Below, one piece after another: positions 52,257 to 63,090 of a DNA stretch of 64,000 nucleotides. Position 1 is the first letter of the stretch. Every line of letters begins with the position of its first letter. Where the stretch lies: contig JAFUDS010000026.1 of NCBI GenBank assembly GCA_017464305.1, positions 1-64,000 of the forward strand, given 5' to 3'. The stretch comes from Clostridia bacterium (lineage in GTDB: Bacteria > Bacillota > Clostridia > Christensenellales > Aristaeellaceae). The translations under genes were made by a program, and so were the position numbers. The notes beneath the pieces are model-generated. The model was given only the letters and a program-made list of their open reading frames with translations. It ran no database searches and was not told the origin of the DNA.

Positions 52257-53581
52257 TGGCAATTCATTCCTTCCATAATGATTTCTTGATTCTCCGCCCA
52301 GTAGCTCAGGGCCCGGGCCGCGATGGCTTCATAGCGCTCCACTTTGTTTCGGATGCGCTTTTTCCCCGGCTCCACAGGCAGGGGATCAATCAGCCCGAAG
52401 GCGCAATTCATGGGCTGAAAGCGCTCGTTGGGGGTGGAGATATACCTGCCCATGGCGCCCAGGGCGGTCAGCCCGGGAAAAGTCAGGGGCTTTAGACCCA
52501 GTAGATCCCGAGCCAGGCTGATGCCTGCTACCAGACCGCTGGCAGCGCTTTCCACATACCCCTCCACCCCGGTCATCTGGCCGGCAAAGTAAGTTCGGGG
52601 CCGGTGGATCATTTCAAAATGATCGTTCAGAAAGCCGGGGCTGGCAAGAAAGGTGTTTCGATGCATGACGCCGTAGCGGGCAAATTCCGCCTGCTCCAGG
52701 CCGGGAATCATGCCGAAAACTCGCCTCTGCTCCGGAAATTTCAGGCGGGTTTGAAACCCGACGATATTATACAGGGTATCCGCCGCGTCATCCTGGCGCA
52801 GCTGCACCACGGCGAAGGGAGGCTTCTCCCCTTCCTGCCGCAAGCCTACGGGCTTCATGGGCCCGAAGGCGGGCACCATGCGCCCCCGCTTGGCCATGCT
52901 CTCGATGGGCATGCAGCCCTCGAAAACCTTCTTCTCCTCGAAACCATGAATCTCGGCGGTTTCCGCGGCGATCAGGGCGTCTACGAAGGCATTGTATTGC
53001 GCCTCGTCCATGGGGCAGTTCAGGTAATCCTCCCCCCGGCCATAGCGGCTCATCCGGTATACCTTGGACATATCCAGGGACTCCCGGGTGACCACCGGGG
53101 CGGCAGCATCATAAAAATTCAGGGTTTCCAGCCCTGGCAGCGCCTGAATGGCGGCGGCCATTTTCTCGCTGGTTAAGGGGCCGGTGGCAATGATGACGGG
53201 GGCTTCCGGGATCTCGTCCATCTCCTGGGAGACCACGGTAATCAGGGGGTGCTGTTCAATTCGTGCTGTTACCTGCCTGGAAAAGCCCTCCCGATCCACT
53301 GCTAAAGCGCCTCCCGCGGGCACCCTGCAGGCGTCCGCCACGGAAAGGATCAAGGAATGGAACTGGCGCATTTCCTCCTTCAGGAGCCCTACGGCATTGC
53401 TGAGCCGATCGCCCCGGAAGCTGTTGGAGCAAACCAACTCCGCGAAATTCGGGGAATGATGGGCGGGAGAATACTGCTGCGGTTTCATCTCGTATAAGGT
53501 AACGGAGATTCCCCGCTGGGCCAGCTGCCAAGCCGCCTCGCATCCCGCCAGGCCGGCGCCGATGACGATTGCTTTATTCAT
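52253..53581 (-). CDS. trmFO: tRNA (uracil-54-C5)-methyltransferase, folate dependent
   Basis: TrmFO makes the T54 of tRNAs from methylene-tetrahydrofolate and FAD. The 442-residue protein has the Rossmann motif [17 protein letters not shown], the family block [21 protein letters not shown] and the end [15 protein letters not shown]. It overlaps topA by eight bases and hslV by four. Confidence 0.97.
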   Translation of the reverse strand: MNKAIVIGAGLAGCEAAWQLAQRGISVTLYEMKPQQYSPAHHSPNFAELVCSNSFRGDRLSNAVGLLKEEMRQFHSLILSVADACRVPAGGALAVDREGFSRQVTARIEQHPLITVVSQEMDEIPEAPVIIATGPLTSEKMAAAIQALPGLETLNFYDAAAPVVTRESLDMSKVYRMSRYGRGEDYLNCPMDEAQYNAFVDALIAAETAEIHGFEEKKVFEGCMPIESMAKRGRMVPAFGPMKPVGLRQEGEKPPFAVVQLRQDDAADTLYNIVGFQTRLKFPEQRRVFGMIPGLEQAEFARYGVMHRNTFLASPGFLNDHFEMIHRPRTYFAGQMTGVEGYVESAASGLVAGISLARDLLGLKPLTFPGLTALGAMGRYISTPNERFQPMNCAFGLIDPLPVEPGKKRIRNKVERYEAIAARALSYWAENQEIIMEGMNCQ

Positions 53582-55700
53582 CTTCCGCCTCGCTGAGGTT
53601 CACGGTTTCCCGATAGTGACAGCTTTCGTTGGCGCAGAGGTGCACCACGCCGCGGCGGCTGTTCCGCTTCTCCACCATATAGCTGCCGCACTGGGGACAT
53701 TTCTGGGCGATGGGCATATCCCAGCTGACAAAATCGCACTCCGGATACCCCTCGCAGCCATAAAATTTCCGATTCTTGCGGCTGATCTTTTCCAGCAGGC
53801 GCTTGCCGCATTTGGGGCAGGGCGCTTCAATATAGGTCAGGATGGGCTTGGTGTTCCGGCAGGCCGGGAAATTGGGACAGGCCAGGAATTTTCCATACCG
53901 GCCCATCTTGTACACCATCAGGGAGCCGCACTGGTCGCACACCACGTCGCTGACCTCATCCTTGATTTCGACCTTTTCAATCTCCTGCTCGGCGACTGCC
54001 AGTTCCTTTTCGAAATCAGGATAGAAATCCCGCAGCACCTGTTTCCAGTCCTGCTCCCCCTCTTCCACCTGATCCAGGCGGTTTTCCATCTCCGCGGTAA
54101 ACTCCGTATCCACGATATCCTGGAAATAATCCTGCATCAGGTTGGTGACCATGATGCCCAGCTCTGTGGGATAGATCCGCTTCTTTTCCCGGGTCACATA
54201 TCCCCGGGAAATGATGGTAGAGATGGTGGGGGCATAGGTGGAGGGGCGGCCAATGCCGTTTTCCTCCAGGGTTTTCACCAGGCTGGCCTCTGTAAATCGG
54301 CTGGGGGGCTGGGTGAAATGCTGCTGGGGATCGATTTTCTCGATCTTGATGGGCTGCTTTTCTTTCAAGTCCGGCAGATTGGTTTCTTTTTTCTGTACAG
54401 TTTCTTCGTCGGTGCCTTCCTCGTAGAGGCTGGTAAACCCGGCGAAAACCTTATGCTCGCCATAATACCGCAGACCCACCTGATCATCGCCAATCTCGGC
54501 GGTCAGGGTTTGATAAACCGCGGGGGCCATCTGGCTGGAAACGAAGCGGTTATAAATCAGCCGATATAACAGTAATTGATCCCGGGTCAGGGAGGCCTTG
54601 ATGGATTCCGGCGTCCGGCTCACATCCGTGGGCCGAATGGCTTCATGGGCATCCTGGGCATTTTTCCGTCCCCGATATTCCAGCGGCTCGGCAGGCAGGA
54701 ATTCGGGCCCAAACTGGGCGGGAATCCATTCCCGCAGCGCCTGCAGCGCTTCATCGCTGATGCGGACGGAGTCAGTCCGGATATAGGTTACCAGACCCTG
54801 GGTGCCTTCCCCAGCCAGGTCAATGCCTTCATACAGCTGCTGCACCACCTGCATGGTGCGGGAGGTGGTAAAGGATAGCTTCCGGCTGGCCTCCTGCTGC
54901 AGGCTGGAGGTGGTAAAGGGAGGGGCGGGCATCCGCTTCCGTTCCTTGGCGCGAACCTCCTGAATCTGCAGCTTCGCCTGCTGAATCCGCTGCACCGCTG
55001 CTTCCGCCTCCTGCTGGCTGGCAATCTTGACCTTTTTGCCGTCCAGGGTGGATAAACGGGTGTCCAGCTTCAGGGATTTTCCGCCCTGGGCAGGGGTGCA
55101 GGTTACATTGATATCCCAGAACTCCTCGGGAATGAACTCATCGATTTCCTTTTCCCGATCCACCACCATCTTGGTGGCCACGCTCTGGACCCGACCGGCG
55201 GAGAGGCCCTTCTTGATCTTTGCCCATAAAAGGGGGCTGATCTTATAGCCCACCAGCCGGTCCAGGGCCCGCCGAGCCTGCTGGGCGTCCACCAGGCCCA
55301 TATCCAATTGGCGGGGGTGCTTGATGGCGTTTTGAACCGCCTTCTTGGTCACCTCGTGAAATTCGATCCGGCAGGGTTCTTTCTCATCCACCCCCAGCAC
55401 ATGGTACAGGTGCCAGCTGATGGCTTCGCCTTCCCGGTCCGGGTCAGTGGCGAAGTAAATTTCTTTGGCGTTCTTCGCTTCCTTCCGAATCCGGCCCAGA
55501 ATCTCTCCCCGACCGCGGATGGTAATATACTTCATCTCGAAATCATTGGCGGGATCCACGCCCAATTGGGACTTGGGCAAATCGCACACATGGCCCTGGG
55601 AGGCTTCCACCTTATACCCCTTGCCCAGGTAGCGGCTGATGGCCTTCGCCTTGGCGGGGGATTCCACAATGACCAGCTTCTTTTTTGTTTCCGTTGGCAT
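53574..55700 (-). CDS. topA: DNA topoisomerase I
   Basis: TopA relaxes negative supercoils. The 708-residue protein shows the TOPRIM domain ([30 protein letters not shown]), the active-site Tyr region [14 protein letters not shown], and a C-terminal series of zinc ribbons (CDQCGS...[15 protein letters not shown]...[15 protein letters not shown]...CANESC). It lies between dprA and trmFO as in Bacillus. Confidence 0.97.
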   Translation of the reverse strand: MPTETKKKLVIVESPAKAKAISRYLGKGYKVEASQGHVCDLPKSQLGVDPANDFEMKYITIRGRGEILGRIRKEAKNAKEIYFATDPDREGEAISWHLYHVLGVDEKEPCRIEFHEVTKKAVQNAIKHPRQLDMGLVDAQQARRALDRLVGYKISPLLWAKIKKGLSAGRVQSVATKMVVDREKEIDEFIPEEFWDINVTCTPAQGGKSLKLDTRLSTLDGKKVKIASQQEAEAAVQRIQQAKLQIQEVRAKERKRMPAPPFTTSSLQQEASRKLSFTTSRTMQVVQQLYEGIDLAGEGTQGLVTYIRTDSVRISDEALQALREWIPAQFGPEFLPAEPLEYRGRKNAQDAHEAIRPTDVSRTPESIKASLTRDQLLLYRLIYNRFVSSQMAPAVYQTLTAEIGDDQVGLRYYGEHKVFAGFTSLYEEGTDEETVQKKETNLPDLKEKQPIKIEKIDPQQHFTQPPSRFTEASLVKTLEENGIGRPSTYAPTISTIISRGYVTREKKRIYPTELGIMVTNLMQDYFQDIVDTEFTAEMENRLDQVEEGEQDWKQVLRDFYPDFEKELAVAEQEIEKVEIKDEVSDVVCDQCGSLMVYKMGRYGKFLACPNFPACRNTKPILTYIEAPCPKCGKRLLEKISRKNRKFYGCEGYPECDFVSWDMPIAQKCPQCGSYMVEKRNSRRGVVHLCANESCHYRETVNLSEAEDE

Positions 55701-55828
55701 TTTTCCGTTCTCTTCCTATCCTGTATTCTTTCGAGGGAAAGCCCGATTTCCGAATTCGGAGGCAGGGAGTTTCCCCCTGCTGGTTCACTTTCCCTTTGGT
55801 TTCCATCTGACTATGGAAGCGCTCCTTT

Positions 55829-56950
55829 TCAGGCCTTCCTTTGGTAGATCTTCCCCGGCAGCGCTTCCACCAGGCCCTGAATCTGCAGCATGGACAGCGT
55901 CGCGTTCAGCATGGCCGCTGGCATCCCCAGCGCTTTGCAAAGCTGATCAAAGCTCTGCTCCCCTTTTTCCAGCTGATTCAGCACCTGCTGCTCCGTGGCG
56001 GACACGGGAGGCAGCGGGGCGGGCGCCGGGCTTTCGATATTTTGCCCCACATCCTGCCGCTTGTCAAGCCAGCCCATATCCTCCATGATATCTTCCGCGG
56101 TGGTAAAATAAATCGCCCCCTCCCGCAGCAGCTGGTGATTGGCCTCGGATTTGGGGTTCCCTGGCTCGCCAGGATATACGAAAACGTCCTTGCCCTGATT
56201 CAGGGCGTGCTGCACCGTGGTCATGGAGCCGCTGCGAATCCGGGCCTCCATGAGGATCAGGCAATCTGCCAGGCCGCTGATGATTCGATTCCGATAAGGG
56301 AAATGCCACCCCAAGGGCTTTTCTCCCGGCGTATATTCGCTGAGGGTCAATCCTCCCTGCGCCATGATTTGACGGCGCAAAGAGGCGTTCTCTGCTGGAT
56401 AATCCTGATCCAGGCCGCAACCTAACACAGCGATGGTGGGACTCTTCCCCTTCAGGCATCCCTGATGGGCGGCGGCGTCAATGCCATGGGCCAGGCCGCT
56501 GATAATGGCTATGCCGGCGTTGCTCAATCGTTCCGCAATCTGACGGGTCGCCTCCAGGCCCTTATAGGTCGCGCTGCGGCTGCCCACCATGGCGGCGGAG
56601 GCCTGCCTCAGCGCCTGGATATTTCCCTGATAGAAGAGGATGGCCGGGGCTTCCGGTAAATCCTTCAACTGGGCTGGATAGTCCGGGTCCAGGCAGCACA
56701 GGGCTTGAATGCCATGCTGTTCCAGCAGCCTTTCCCATCGGCCCATCGCTGCTGACTGGCTGTTTGCAAACAGGGTTTGGGCGATTTTCTCCGGGCAGTT
56801 CATTTCCGCTGGAATGCTTCTGGTCCGCTGAAAGCTTTCGTAAATCTGAACCGGATCCGGTTCGTTTTCCAGCCAGATTCGAATCTGATCCGGTGATAGC
56901 CCCGCGCTGGAAAGCCAGCAAAGGCTCAATGGACGGGAAATGGTCTCCAA
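55829..56950 (-). CDS. dprA: DNA-processing protein DprA
   Basis: DprA loads RecA on incoming single-stranded DNA in transformation. The 373-residue protein has the Rossmann-like DprA core (VGSRSATYKGLEATRQIAERL; SGLAHGIDAAAHQGCL; TIAVLGCGLDQDYPAEN) and a C-terminal winged-helix domain (LEKGEQSFDQLCKALGMPAAMLNATLSMLQ region). The start is TTG 56950 with AGGAGG eight bases upstream. Confidence 0.95.
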   Translation of the reverse strand: METISRPLSLCWLSSAGLSPDQIRIWLENEPDPVQIYESFQRTRSIPAEMNCPEKIAQTLFANSQSAAMGRWERLLEQHGIQALCCLDPDYPAQLKDLPEAPAILFYQGNIQALRQASAAMVGSRSATYKGLEATRQIAERLSNAGIAIISGLAHGIDAAAHQGCLKGKSPTIAVLGCGLDQDYPAENASLRRQIMAQGGLTLSEYTPGEKPLGWHFPYRNRIISGLADCLILMEARIRSGSMTTVQHALNQGKDVFVYPGEPGNPKSEANHQLLREGAIYFTTAEDIMEDMGWLDKRQDVGQNIESPAPAPLPPVSATEQQVLNQLEKGEQSFDQLCKALGMPAAMLNATLSMLQIQGLVEALPGKIYQRKA

Positions 56951-57025
56951 GGAAGACGCCTCCTGTAGTATAGTCAGTAATAATGCGGGTGGGAGGGAAA
57001 TATCCCTTCGCGTAACCAGGTCCTA

Positions 57026-58579
57026 TCAGCTTCGCCAATATTTTTGATCCAGCTCCCGATATTGGATGGCTTCCGCGATTTCCGCGGTACCAATTTCATC
57101 AGCTCCCTGCAAATCAGCGATGGTACGGGCGACCTTAATGACCCGATGATAGGCCCGCATGCTTAAATTCATCCGGTCCACTGCCATGTGGAGCAGATTT
57201 TCCGCCTCCGGCGTGAGGGGACAGAATTCCTTGATACCCGCGTTGTCCAATTGAGCATTGCAATGGAAGCCTTTTCCTTGGTATCTGTCCAGCTGAATCT
57301 CCCGGGCCCGGGCCACTCTTTCTGCTACCTGGGCGGAGCTTTCCGCCGGGGCAGCGGTACGAATCTCCTGCACAGGGACGGAATCCACCTCGACCTGCAG
57401 ATCAATCCGGTCCAGCAGGGGCCCGGAGACCTGATCCAGATAGCGACGAATCTCCTGCGGGGTACACCGGCACTGCCGCTGCCGGCTGCCATAATAGCCG
57501 CAGGGACAGGGATTCATGCCGGCGATGAGCATAAAAGAGGATTGGTATCGCGCCTGATGCCGAACCCGGGTGACGGTGACCATGCCGTCCTCCAGGGGCT
57601 GCCGCAGGGATTCCAGAGCGGAGCGGCTGAATTCCGGCAGTTCATCGAGAAACAGGACCCCATTGTGCGCCAAGGACACCTCCCCGGGGCTGGCATTGGC
57701 GCCGCCGCCCACCAGGGAGGCTACGGAGGCGCTGTGGTGGGGCGAGCAGAATGGCCGCTCCACCATCAGCCCGCTGCCGGGCTCCAGCTTGCCGGCGATG
57801 GAGAAGATGCGGGTGGTTTCCAGGGATTCCTGAAAGCTCAGGGGTGGCAGAATGCCGGGCAGACACCGGGCCAGCATGGTTTTGCCGCTGCCCGGCGCGC
57901 CAATCATCAGCATATTGTGCCCTCCGGCGGCGGCCACCTCCAGGGCGCGGCGGGCGCCCTGCTGGCCTTTGACCTGGCTTAGATCCATGGCCAGCGACCG
58001 ATGCCGGCGCAGCTCCTCATAGCTGACCTGCCCCTGGGGCTGAATCAGATGGGTACCCTCCAGATGATCGATCACCTCGGTCAAATGCCGGGCGGGGAAA
58101 ATGCGCATGCCTTGAATGCAGGCCACCTCCAGGGCATTTTCTGCCGGAAGAATGACATCTGTCAGCCCCTGCTCGCTGGCGGAAATTACCATGGCCAGGG
58201 CGCCGTGCACCGGTTGAATCCGTCCGTCCAGGCTCAATTCACCGAAGATTACCGTCCGGGTCAGATCCAATTCCGGCCGAACATTGATCTGCAGATTCGC
58301 CACCAGCAGCCCCACCGCGATGGGCAGATCGAAGGAGGGCCCTTCTTTTTTCGTGTCCGCCGGAGCCAGGTTGATGGTAATCCGCCGAGGGGGCATTTGC
58401 TTTCCGCTGGTCAGCACCGCCGCGTTCACCCGCTCCTTGCTTTCCCGCACGGAGGCGTCCGGCAGGCCGATGATTTCCATGCCGGGCATGCCCCCGGTAG
58501 AAAAGACCTCCACCTGAACCGGGAAGCCGCTGACGCCGCTGACGCCAAAGCTCAGGGCCTGAGCCATCATTTCGTTCAT
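57026..58579 (-). CDS. comM: YifB/ComM-family Mg-chelatase-like AAA+ ATPase
   Basis: The 517-residue protein has an N-terminal Lon protease-like subdomain (GLPDASVRESKERVNAAV) and an AAA+ core with Walker A GAPGSGKTML and Walker B LFLDELPEF. A small zinc-binding segment, CPCGYYGSRQRQCRC, follows and then a C-terminal lid (RAYHRVIKVARTIADLQG). ComM homologues help branch migration in transformation. The start ATG at 58579 follows GAGGA. Its position beside dprA suggests shared use in DNA uptake. Confidence 0.93.
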   Translation of the reverse strand: MNEMMAQALSFGVSGVSGFPVQVEVFSTGGMPGMEIIGLPDASVRESKERVNAAVLTSGKQMPPRRITINLAPADTKKEGPSFDLPIAVGLLVANLQINVRPELDLTRTVIFGELSLDGRIQPVHGALAMVISASEQGLTDVILPAENALEVACIQGMRIFPARHLTEVIDHLEGTHLIQPQGQVSYEELRRHRSLAMDLSQVKGQQGARRALEVAAAGGHNMLMIGAPGSGKTMLARCLPGILPPLSFQESLETTRIFSIAGKLEPGSGLMVERPFCSPHHSASVASLVGGGANASPGEVSLAHNGVLFLDELPEFSRSALESLRQPLEDGMVTVTRVRHQARYQSSFMLIAGMNPCPCGYYGSRQRQCRCTPQEIRRYLDQVSGPLLDRIDLQVEVDSVPVQEIRTAAPAESSAQVAERVARAREIQLDRYQGKGFHCNAQLDNAGIKEFCPLTPEAENLLHMAVDRMNLSMRAYHRVIKVARTIADLQGADEIGTAEIAEAIQYRELDQKYWRS

Positions 58580-58609
58580 TGTGTCATCATTCCTCATTTT
58601 GACGATAGA

Positions 58610-61600
58610 TCAATACCAAATTTTCAGCAGCCCCTTCCCCAGATCCAGCCAGGAAACAGGGGCCATGATCCCACTGACATAGGGGAACAGCAGCGTCATG
58701 GCACCGAAGGCCAGCAGAGTCAGCGCGATCATACAGATGTGCCCTGTTTTCCGGTCACGCAGCCGAAGCTGATCCATCAGCAGCGTCAGGGCCAGAATCA
58801 GGAAGGGCACGCTGGCAAAGTAGTGATAGATATAGGTCCCTCGGGGAACCAACGTCCAGGGCAGATATTGGGCCAGGAATCCGATCAGCAGGAAAACCAA
58901 ATTGGTATCCAGGCTGGCGGGGGCCAGGACGGATTGCGGCTGGAGAGAAATGATTTCATTTCGGTTCCGAATCCAGCACCAGCAGCAGAGCACCAGCGCT
59001 GGGATGCCACCCCACCAGATGACCGGATTTCCGAAGGCGAAGATGCTGAAGGACAGTTCATTGTTAAAGATATATTGCTTGGTGGAATAGAACATGGGTT
59101 TTCCCATGACGGGCCATTCATACCAGGGGGAATAGAAGGGATGATCCATGCCCAGCCCCGGGGTGGAATGGTAGTTGAACATCCCCTGCTGGCTTTGGAT
59201 CAAAGCATGTAGGTAATCCCCGATGTTCGTGAAATGCCGATACGCGAAATAGGGCAGATAGCTGATGACATAAATGACTGCGGGCACGGCTACGAAGAAC
59301 AGCAGGCACCAAAGGCATAGCTGCAGGAAAACACGAAGGGGCGGCTTCACTGTTTCTTTGGCTTTCGCGTTCCCCTCCCCATGGGCCCGCAGCACCCGGA
59401 ACCCATGCCAGAAATAGAGCACGGCCAGCCCTGCGCCAGCATAAATTCCAATCCATTTGCTGGCAATGGAAAGCCCCATGCCCAGTCCGCTGAGCCCCAG
59501 GTCCGTCAGAACCCTGCCGCGCTTTTCCACCGTCCAATCCGTCTGGAGGAAGCGGAGCATGAAGAAGAAGGCCATCAGGATAAAGAGCACCGGAAAGCTG
59601 TCGATGGTCGCGATCTGGGTTTGGGTCAGATGCATGCAATCCAGCGCGAACAGACCGCAGGCAAAGGCTGCGACAGCGGTGGATTTGGTCATCTGTTTGG
59701 CGATCAAGTAAATCAGCGCCAACATGGCGACACCGGCCACCGCTCCGGCGAAACGCCACCCGAAGGGCGTCATGCCAAACAAAGCGACGCCCCAGCTCAT
59801 AAGCACTTTTCCCAGGGGCGGATGGCTGGTTTCATAGGGGGCGGAGCCTTGCAGGAATTCCCAGGCGGTTCTGGCATGGTAAATCTCATCAAAATAGGTG
59901 GAATTCCACCAGGAGGGCTGTGCCACCGCGGGGTTTTCTTCCCCTTCCGCCTCCAGCGCCTCGGCGGAGAAATAGATGGGAATGGCTTCAAAGGTGTCCT
60001 GTTCGTCAATCAGCGCGGAAGGATCGGAATAAAGGGAGGATTCTAAGTCTCCTTCCCGACGATCTACCAGGCTCACGGGCAGGATGCGTCCTTCCGCGTC
60101 CCGGAAGAGCACTTCGCAAAGGGCCAGATTGATCTGATGGGCGGTAATACGCACATATCTTCCGGAGAACCAGTGGCGATTGTTGCCATAGCTGCGGGTT
60201 CCATCCCCTTGCTGGGTGCTGTCGGTCACATACTTCCACTTCCAGCATTGTCCCTGATCCATCTGGGCCCAGGTTTCATCCGCCCAGGATTGTCCATCCT
60301 CGCTGACGGCGACGCTGAAGTCATATCGGCTGACCCGGGCAAAATAGAGCATGGCGAAATTATCCCGGTGTTCTCCCAGATCCAGCACTACATTCTCGGT
60401 GTATTCCGAGGAGGTCCAGGAGGTTTGAGGCGCCTTGCGGCTTCCCAGGGTGGAGAAGGAGATCAGGGAATAAACCACCAGGATCCCGCACAGCGCCGCT
60501 GTATCCCACCGCCGCCAATGCAGCCGGTTATCCTGGGGCATAGCGTCCCGCATCCATCGGACTAGCTGTCTTTCCGGCGCTTCCGCCGGGGAGCGGGCCA
60601 GATCCAGCCCGACCCAAACAGCATACAGCGTGACGAGGCAATTGATGGCGGATAGAATCATGGCCAGCACATAGGTGTCCTGATTCAGATGCCCCAGGCT
60701 GGACCCCAGCCGAATGCTGTTGTCCAAAACGACGCCTTCATTGACGAACATGGTGCAGGTCACCGTCAGCAGGATGACCAGAATACGACGATCCCGCTGT
60801 AGCCCCAAGGCCAGGGCGAAGAGCAGGAAGGCGGGGAAAAGATACCGTTCATGCATTTTGACGCCGAAGACGTACAGCATCAGGAATAGCAGCCCGCCTA
60901 GATAAGGCAGGAAGCGAATCTCCCCTTTACGCAGGTACAGGCTCAGGACCACCAGAAAGGCGAAGACCATGGCTCCCGTGCCCACCTGCCCCCAGCTTCC
61001 ACCGGAAAAAGCACAGAAAAGGAACCATCCACATTCCGCCAGGGAAAGGGATAATTCTACCCAGGTATATTTCCAGCGTTTCCGGCACAGGAGAAAATAG
61101 CAGACGCCATAGAGCGCAGCGCTCGCGGCCAAAAGAAGGGAGGCGGCCAGAGGCGCTTTGTTGCCAATGGCGTTCCAGTTCCCCTTTAGCAGATAATAGA
61201 AGTTCGCGGTATTGACTGTGGCATAGGGATAAGAAGCCAGGGTTCCAGCGTATTGGTCGATTAACCAGAAGGGATCTTGCCGCAGGCTGAAGGGAATGAC
61301 CACCACCAGCAGCACGGCGATGGCTGCGATGATTCCTCGAACCATTCGCTTCCGGGCTGTCTTCTCCCGAACCCAAATCAGAATCATCGCCGCCAGGCCC
61401 AGAAAGCCCAGCATCAATGATTGAGGCTTGACCAGGGCGGAGAGCATATAGCAAGGCAGGCATAGTTCCCATTTTCCTTCGATGGCATAGATGGCCACCA
61501 GCAAAATCAGCAGCGTCAGCGTGCTATCCATCTGACCCCAGGCGGCGCTGTTGAGAATCGTCACCGGATGGAACGCCAGCAGCAGCAGATAAACCCGGCG

Positions 61601-62728
61601 CGTCAGATTTGAAATCTCCGGCTTTTTCCGGGCCAGGAACCGATCCAGCACCACGCAGCTGAGGACATCGCACAGCGCTGGGAAAAAGCGATAGACCACC
61701 CGGACCATGCCGTTGCTGATGCCAGGAATCCACTGGCAGATCAGGGCGTTCAAGCCCAGAATATAGGTATAGGCCGGAGGGTAATCGCAGAAGCTGGTTT
61801 CTGGATAGAACCCTACCGGGCCATAGGCAGCCATGGTGCCGCCCCAGGAGGTGAAGCAGTTCACATCCACCATATATCCCAGGACGAAGAAGCTGATCAC
61901 CAGCCGCAGCAGGAAGGAGAACGCCAGACCAACATAAAATAAACCGCGGTATGTTTTGCTTGCTTGAACGGTAGTTTTGGTTTGTTTTTTTCGCAGCCAT
62001 TGCGCCAGCAAAATGGCTGCCAGGGTATAGGCCAGCGCCAGCATGATCAGCCGGGGCCAGGCCGGGGACGCAGCGCTTTCCTGAGAAATCTCCTCCTCGG
62101 CATAATAGCTGACGCTTTGTGGCTGATACCATCGATCAGCGATGCCGTCCCCCGGGACCACGTTGACCTGCTCCAGTCGCAAATCATCGAACCAGGCTTT
62201 TCCCCGGCTTTCCCCGCTGTATCCCCCTAACCGGGCATACAGGGTGACGGAGGTTTGATCCTCCCCCGTCTCTCCGTACCATTCGATATATTGCCAGCCA
62301 TCGCTGGTATCAAATATGCCTTCACTGAAAGCATACAGCCCTTCAATGGACAGATTGGCGCCCCGACCATCCTCCACCCCTTCGGTACGGACATAGCCGC
62401 TGAAGCGATAAAGGCTCTCCGGTTCTACCGAAACTTTTTGAGAGAAACGGGCATCATTTTCTCCGATATTCCGGATCGCCGCCGCTAGGGACCCTTCCAC
62501 AGCGTCCTCCTGGGAAACGGAGAAGACAGTATACCCCTCGTCCAGCACATAGGCATCCGCCTGCCAGCCGGCAGGCATTCCTTCGCTATCCAGGATTTCA
62601 AAGCTGCCGTTCTCCAGCAGGTTTTCCGCCCCGGCCGCGCCCAGGAGGGCAAGAAGCAGGCCCCAAAGCGCAACAAAAAGAACGGAAACTCGATGAATCC
62701 GTGAAAAATGTCCATGCAGTAATTTCAA
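58610..62728 (-). CDS. Giant GT-C glycosyltransferase with two catalytic modules and sugar-binding domains
   Basis: The 1,372-residue membrane protein has a signal segment (1-34) and an extracytoplasmic CBM4/9-like domain (about 35-190, starting ENLLENGSFE). A first multi-pass GT-C module follows (about 220-740, with FCDYPPAYTYILG near 311 and AAWGQMDSTLTLL near 394). A discoidin-like beta region comes next (about 765-930), then a second GT-C module of the PMT/GT39 type (about 940-1372, with YFDEIYHARTAWEF and SHPPLGK). It probably transfers sugars from a lipid carrier to proteins or envelope polymers outside the membrane. The start is TTG 62728 after GGAGG. The gene interrupts the yraN-yifB neighbourhood. 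Confidence 0.85.
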   Translation of the reverse strand: MKLLHGHFSRIHRVSVLFVALWGLLLALLGAAGAENLLENGSFEILDSEGMPAGWQADAYVLDEGYTVFSVSQEDAVEGSLAAAIRNIGENDARFSQKVSVEPESLYRFSGYVRTEGVEDGRGANLSIEGLYAFSEGIFDTSDGWQYIEWYGETGEDQTSVTLYARLGGYSGESRGKAWFDDLRLEQVNVVPGDGIADRWYQPQSVSYYAEEEISQESAASPAWPRLIMLALAYTLAAILLAQWLRKKQTKTTVQASKTYRGLFYVGLAFSFLLRLVISFFVLGYMVDVNCFTSWGGTMAAYGPVGFYPETSFCDYPPAYTYILGLNALICQWIPGISNGMVRVVYRFFPALCDVLSCVVLDRFLARKKPEISNLTRRVYLLLLAFHPVTILNSAAWGQMDSTLTLLILLVAIYAIEGKWELCLPCYMLSALVKPQSLMLGFLGLAAMILIWVREKTARKRMVRGIIAAIAVLLVVVIPFSLRQDPFWLIDQYAGTLASYPYATVNTANFYYLLKGNWNAIGNKAPLAASLLLAASAALYGVCYFLLCRKRWKYTWVELSLSLAECGWFLFCAFSGGSWGQVGTGAMVFAFLVVLSLYLRKGEIRFLPYLGGLLFLMLYVFGVKMHERYLFPAFLLFALALGLQRDRRILVILLTVTCTMFVNEGVVLDNSIRLGSSLGHLNQDTYVLAMILSAINCLVTLYAVWVGLDLARSPAEAPERQLVRWMRDAMPQDNRLHWRRWDTAALCGILVVYSLISFSTLGSRKAPQTSWTSSEYTENVVLDLGEHRDNFAMLYFARVSRYDFSVAVSEDGQSWADETWAQMDQGQCWKWKYVTDSTQQGDGTRSYGNNRHWFSGRYVRITAHQINLALCEVLFRDAEGRILPVSLVDRREGDLESSLYSDPSALIDEQDTFEAIPIYFSAEALEAEGEENPAVAQPSWWNSTYFDEIYHARTAWEFLQGSAPYETSHPPLGKVLMSWGVALFGMTPFGWRFAGAVAGVAMLALIYLIAKQMTKSTAVAAFACGLFALDCMHLTQTQIATIDSFPVLFILMAFFFMLRFLQTDWTVEKRGRVLTDLGLSGLGMGLSIASKWIGIYAGAGLAVLYFWHGFRVLRAHGEGNAKAKETVKPPLRVFLQLCLWCLLFFVAVPAVIYVISYLPYFAYRHFTNIGDYLHALIQSQQGMFNYHSTPGLGMDHPFYSPWYEWPVMGKPMFYSTKQYIFNNELSFSIFAFGNPVIWWGGIPALVLCCWCWIRNRNEIISLQPQSVLAPASLDTNLVFLLIGFLAQYLPWTLVPRGTYIYHYFASVPFLILALTLLMDQLRLRDRKTGHICMIALTLLAFGAMTLLFPYVSGIMAPVSWLDLGKGLLKIWY

Positions 62729-63090
62729 AATCTCATGCCTCCTGGCTGAAATGCGTTAGGAACATGGAGGATCCCCTCCTGGTTGATCTCGATGACATCG
62801 AAGCGCATATTCCGCTGCAGCCATCCATGTTTCATCAAATAGATCATGGCGGTGCGAGCGATTTTTCGCTGCTTGGCCGGGGTTACGGAGCTCAGGCCCT
62901 GCCCCGCCTGGGGGGCAGAAAACCGAGCCTTTACCTCCACAAAAACCAGGGTGCCCCCCTCTTCCATGATCAGATCAATTTCTCCGCTCTTTTCCCGATA
63001 GCGCCGCTCCAGACATCGCATCCCCTTTTCGCAAAGGAACTGCTCAGCGATTTCTTCCCCTCGGAGCCCGGTTTCATAGGTTGCTTTCAT
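62725..63090 (-). CDS. YraN/UPF0102 endonuclease-like protein
   Basis: The 121-residue protein has a restriction endonuclease-like fold, with the conserved GLRGEEIAEQFL start, EIDLIMEEGGTLVFVEVKAR (PD-(D/E)xK-type core) and AKQRKIARTAMIYL. Its exact role is unsettled. Its ATG overlaps the rnhB stop, and its own stop overlaps the next start, so translation is coupled. Confidence 0.92.
   Translation of the reverse strand: MKATYETGLRGEEIAEQFLCEKGMRCLERRYREKSGEIDLIMEEGGTLVFVEVKARFSAPQAGQGLSSVTPAKQRKIARTAMIYLMKHGWLQRNMRFDVIEINQEGILHVPNAFQPGGMRF

Noticed and set aside
58001-59212. Long plus-strand frame opposite yifB and the GT-C gene
   Set aside because: It is antisense to two genes with clear motifs, and no family features are seen.
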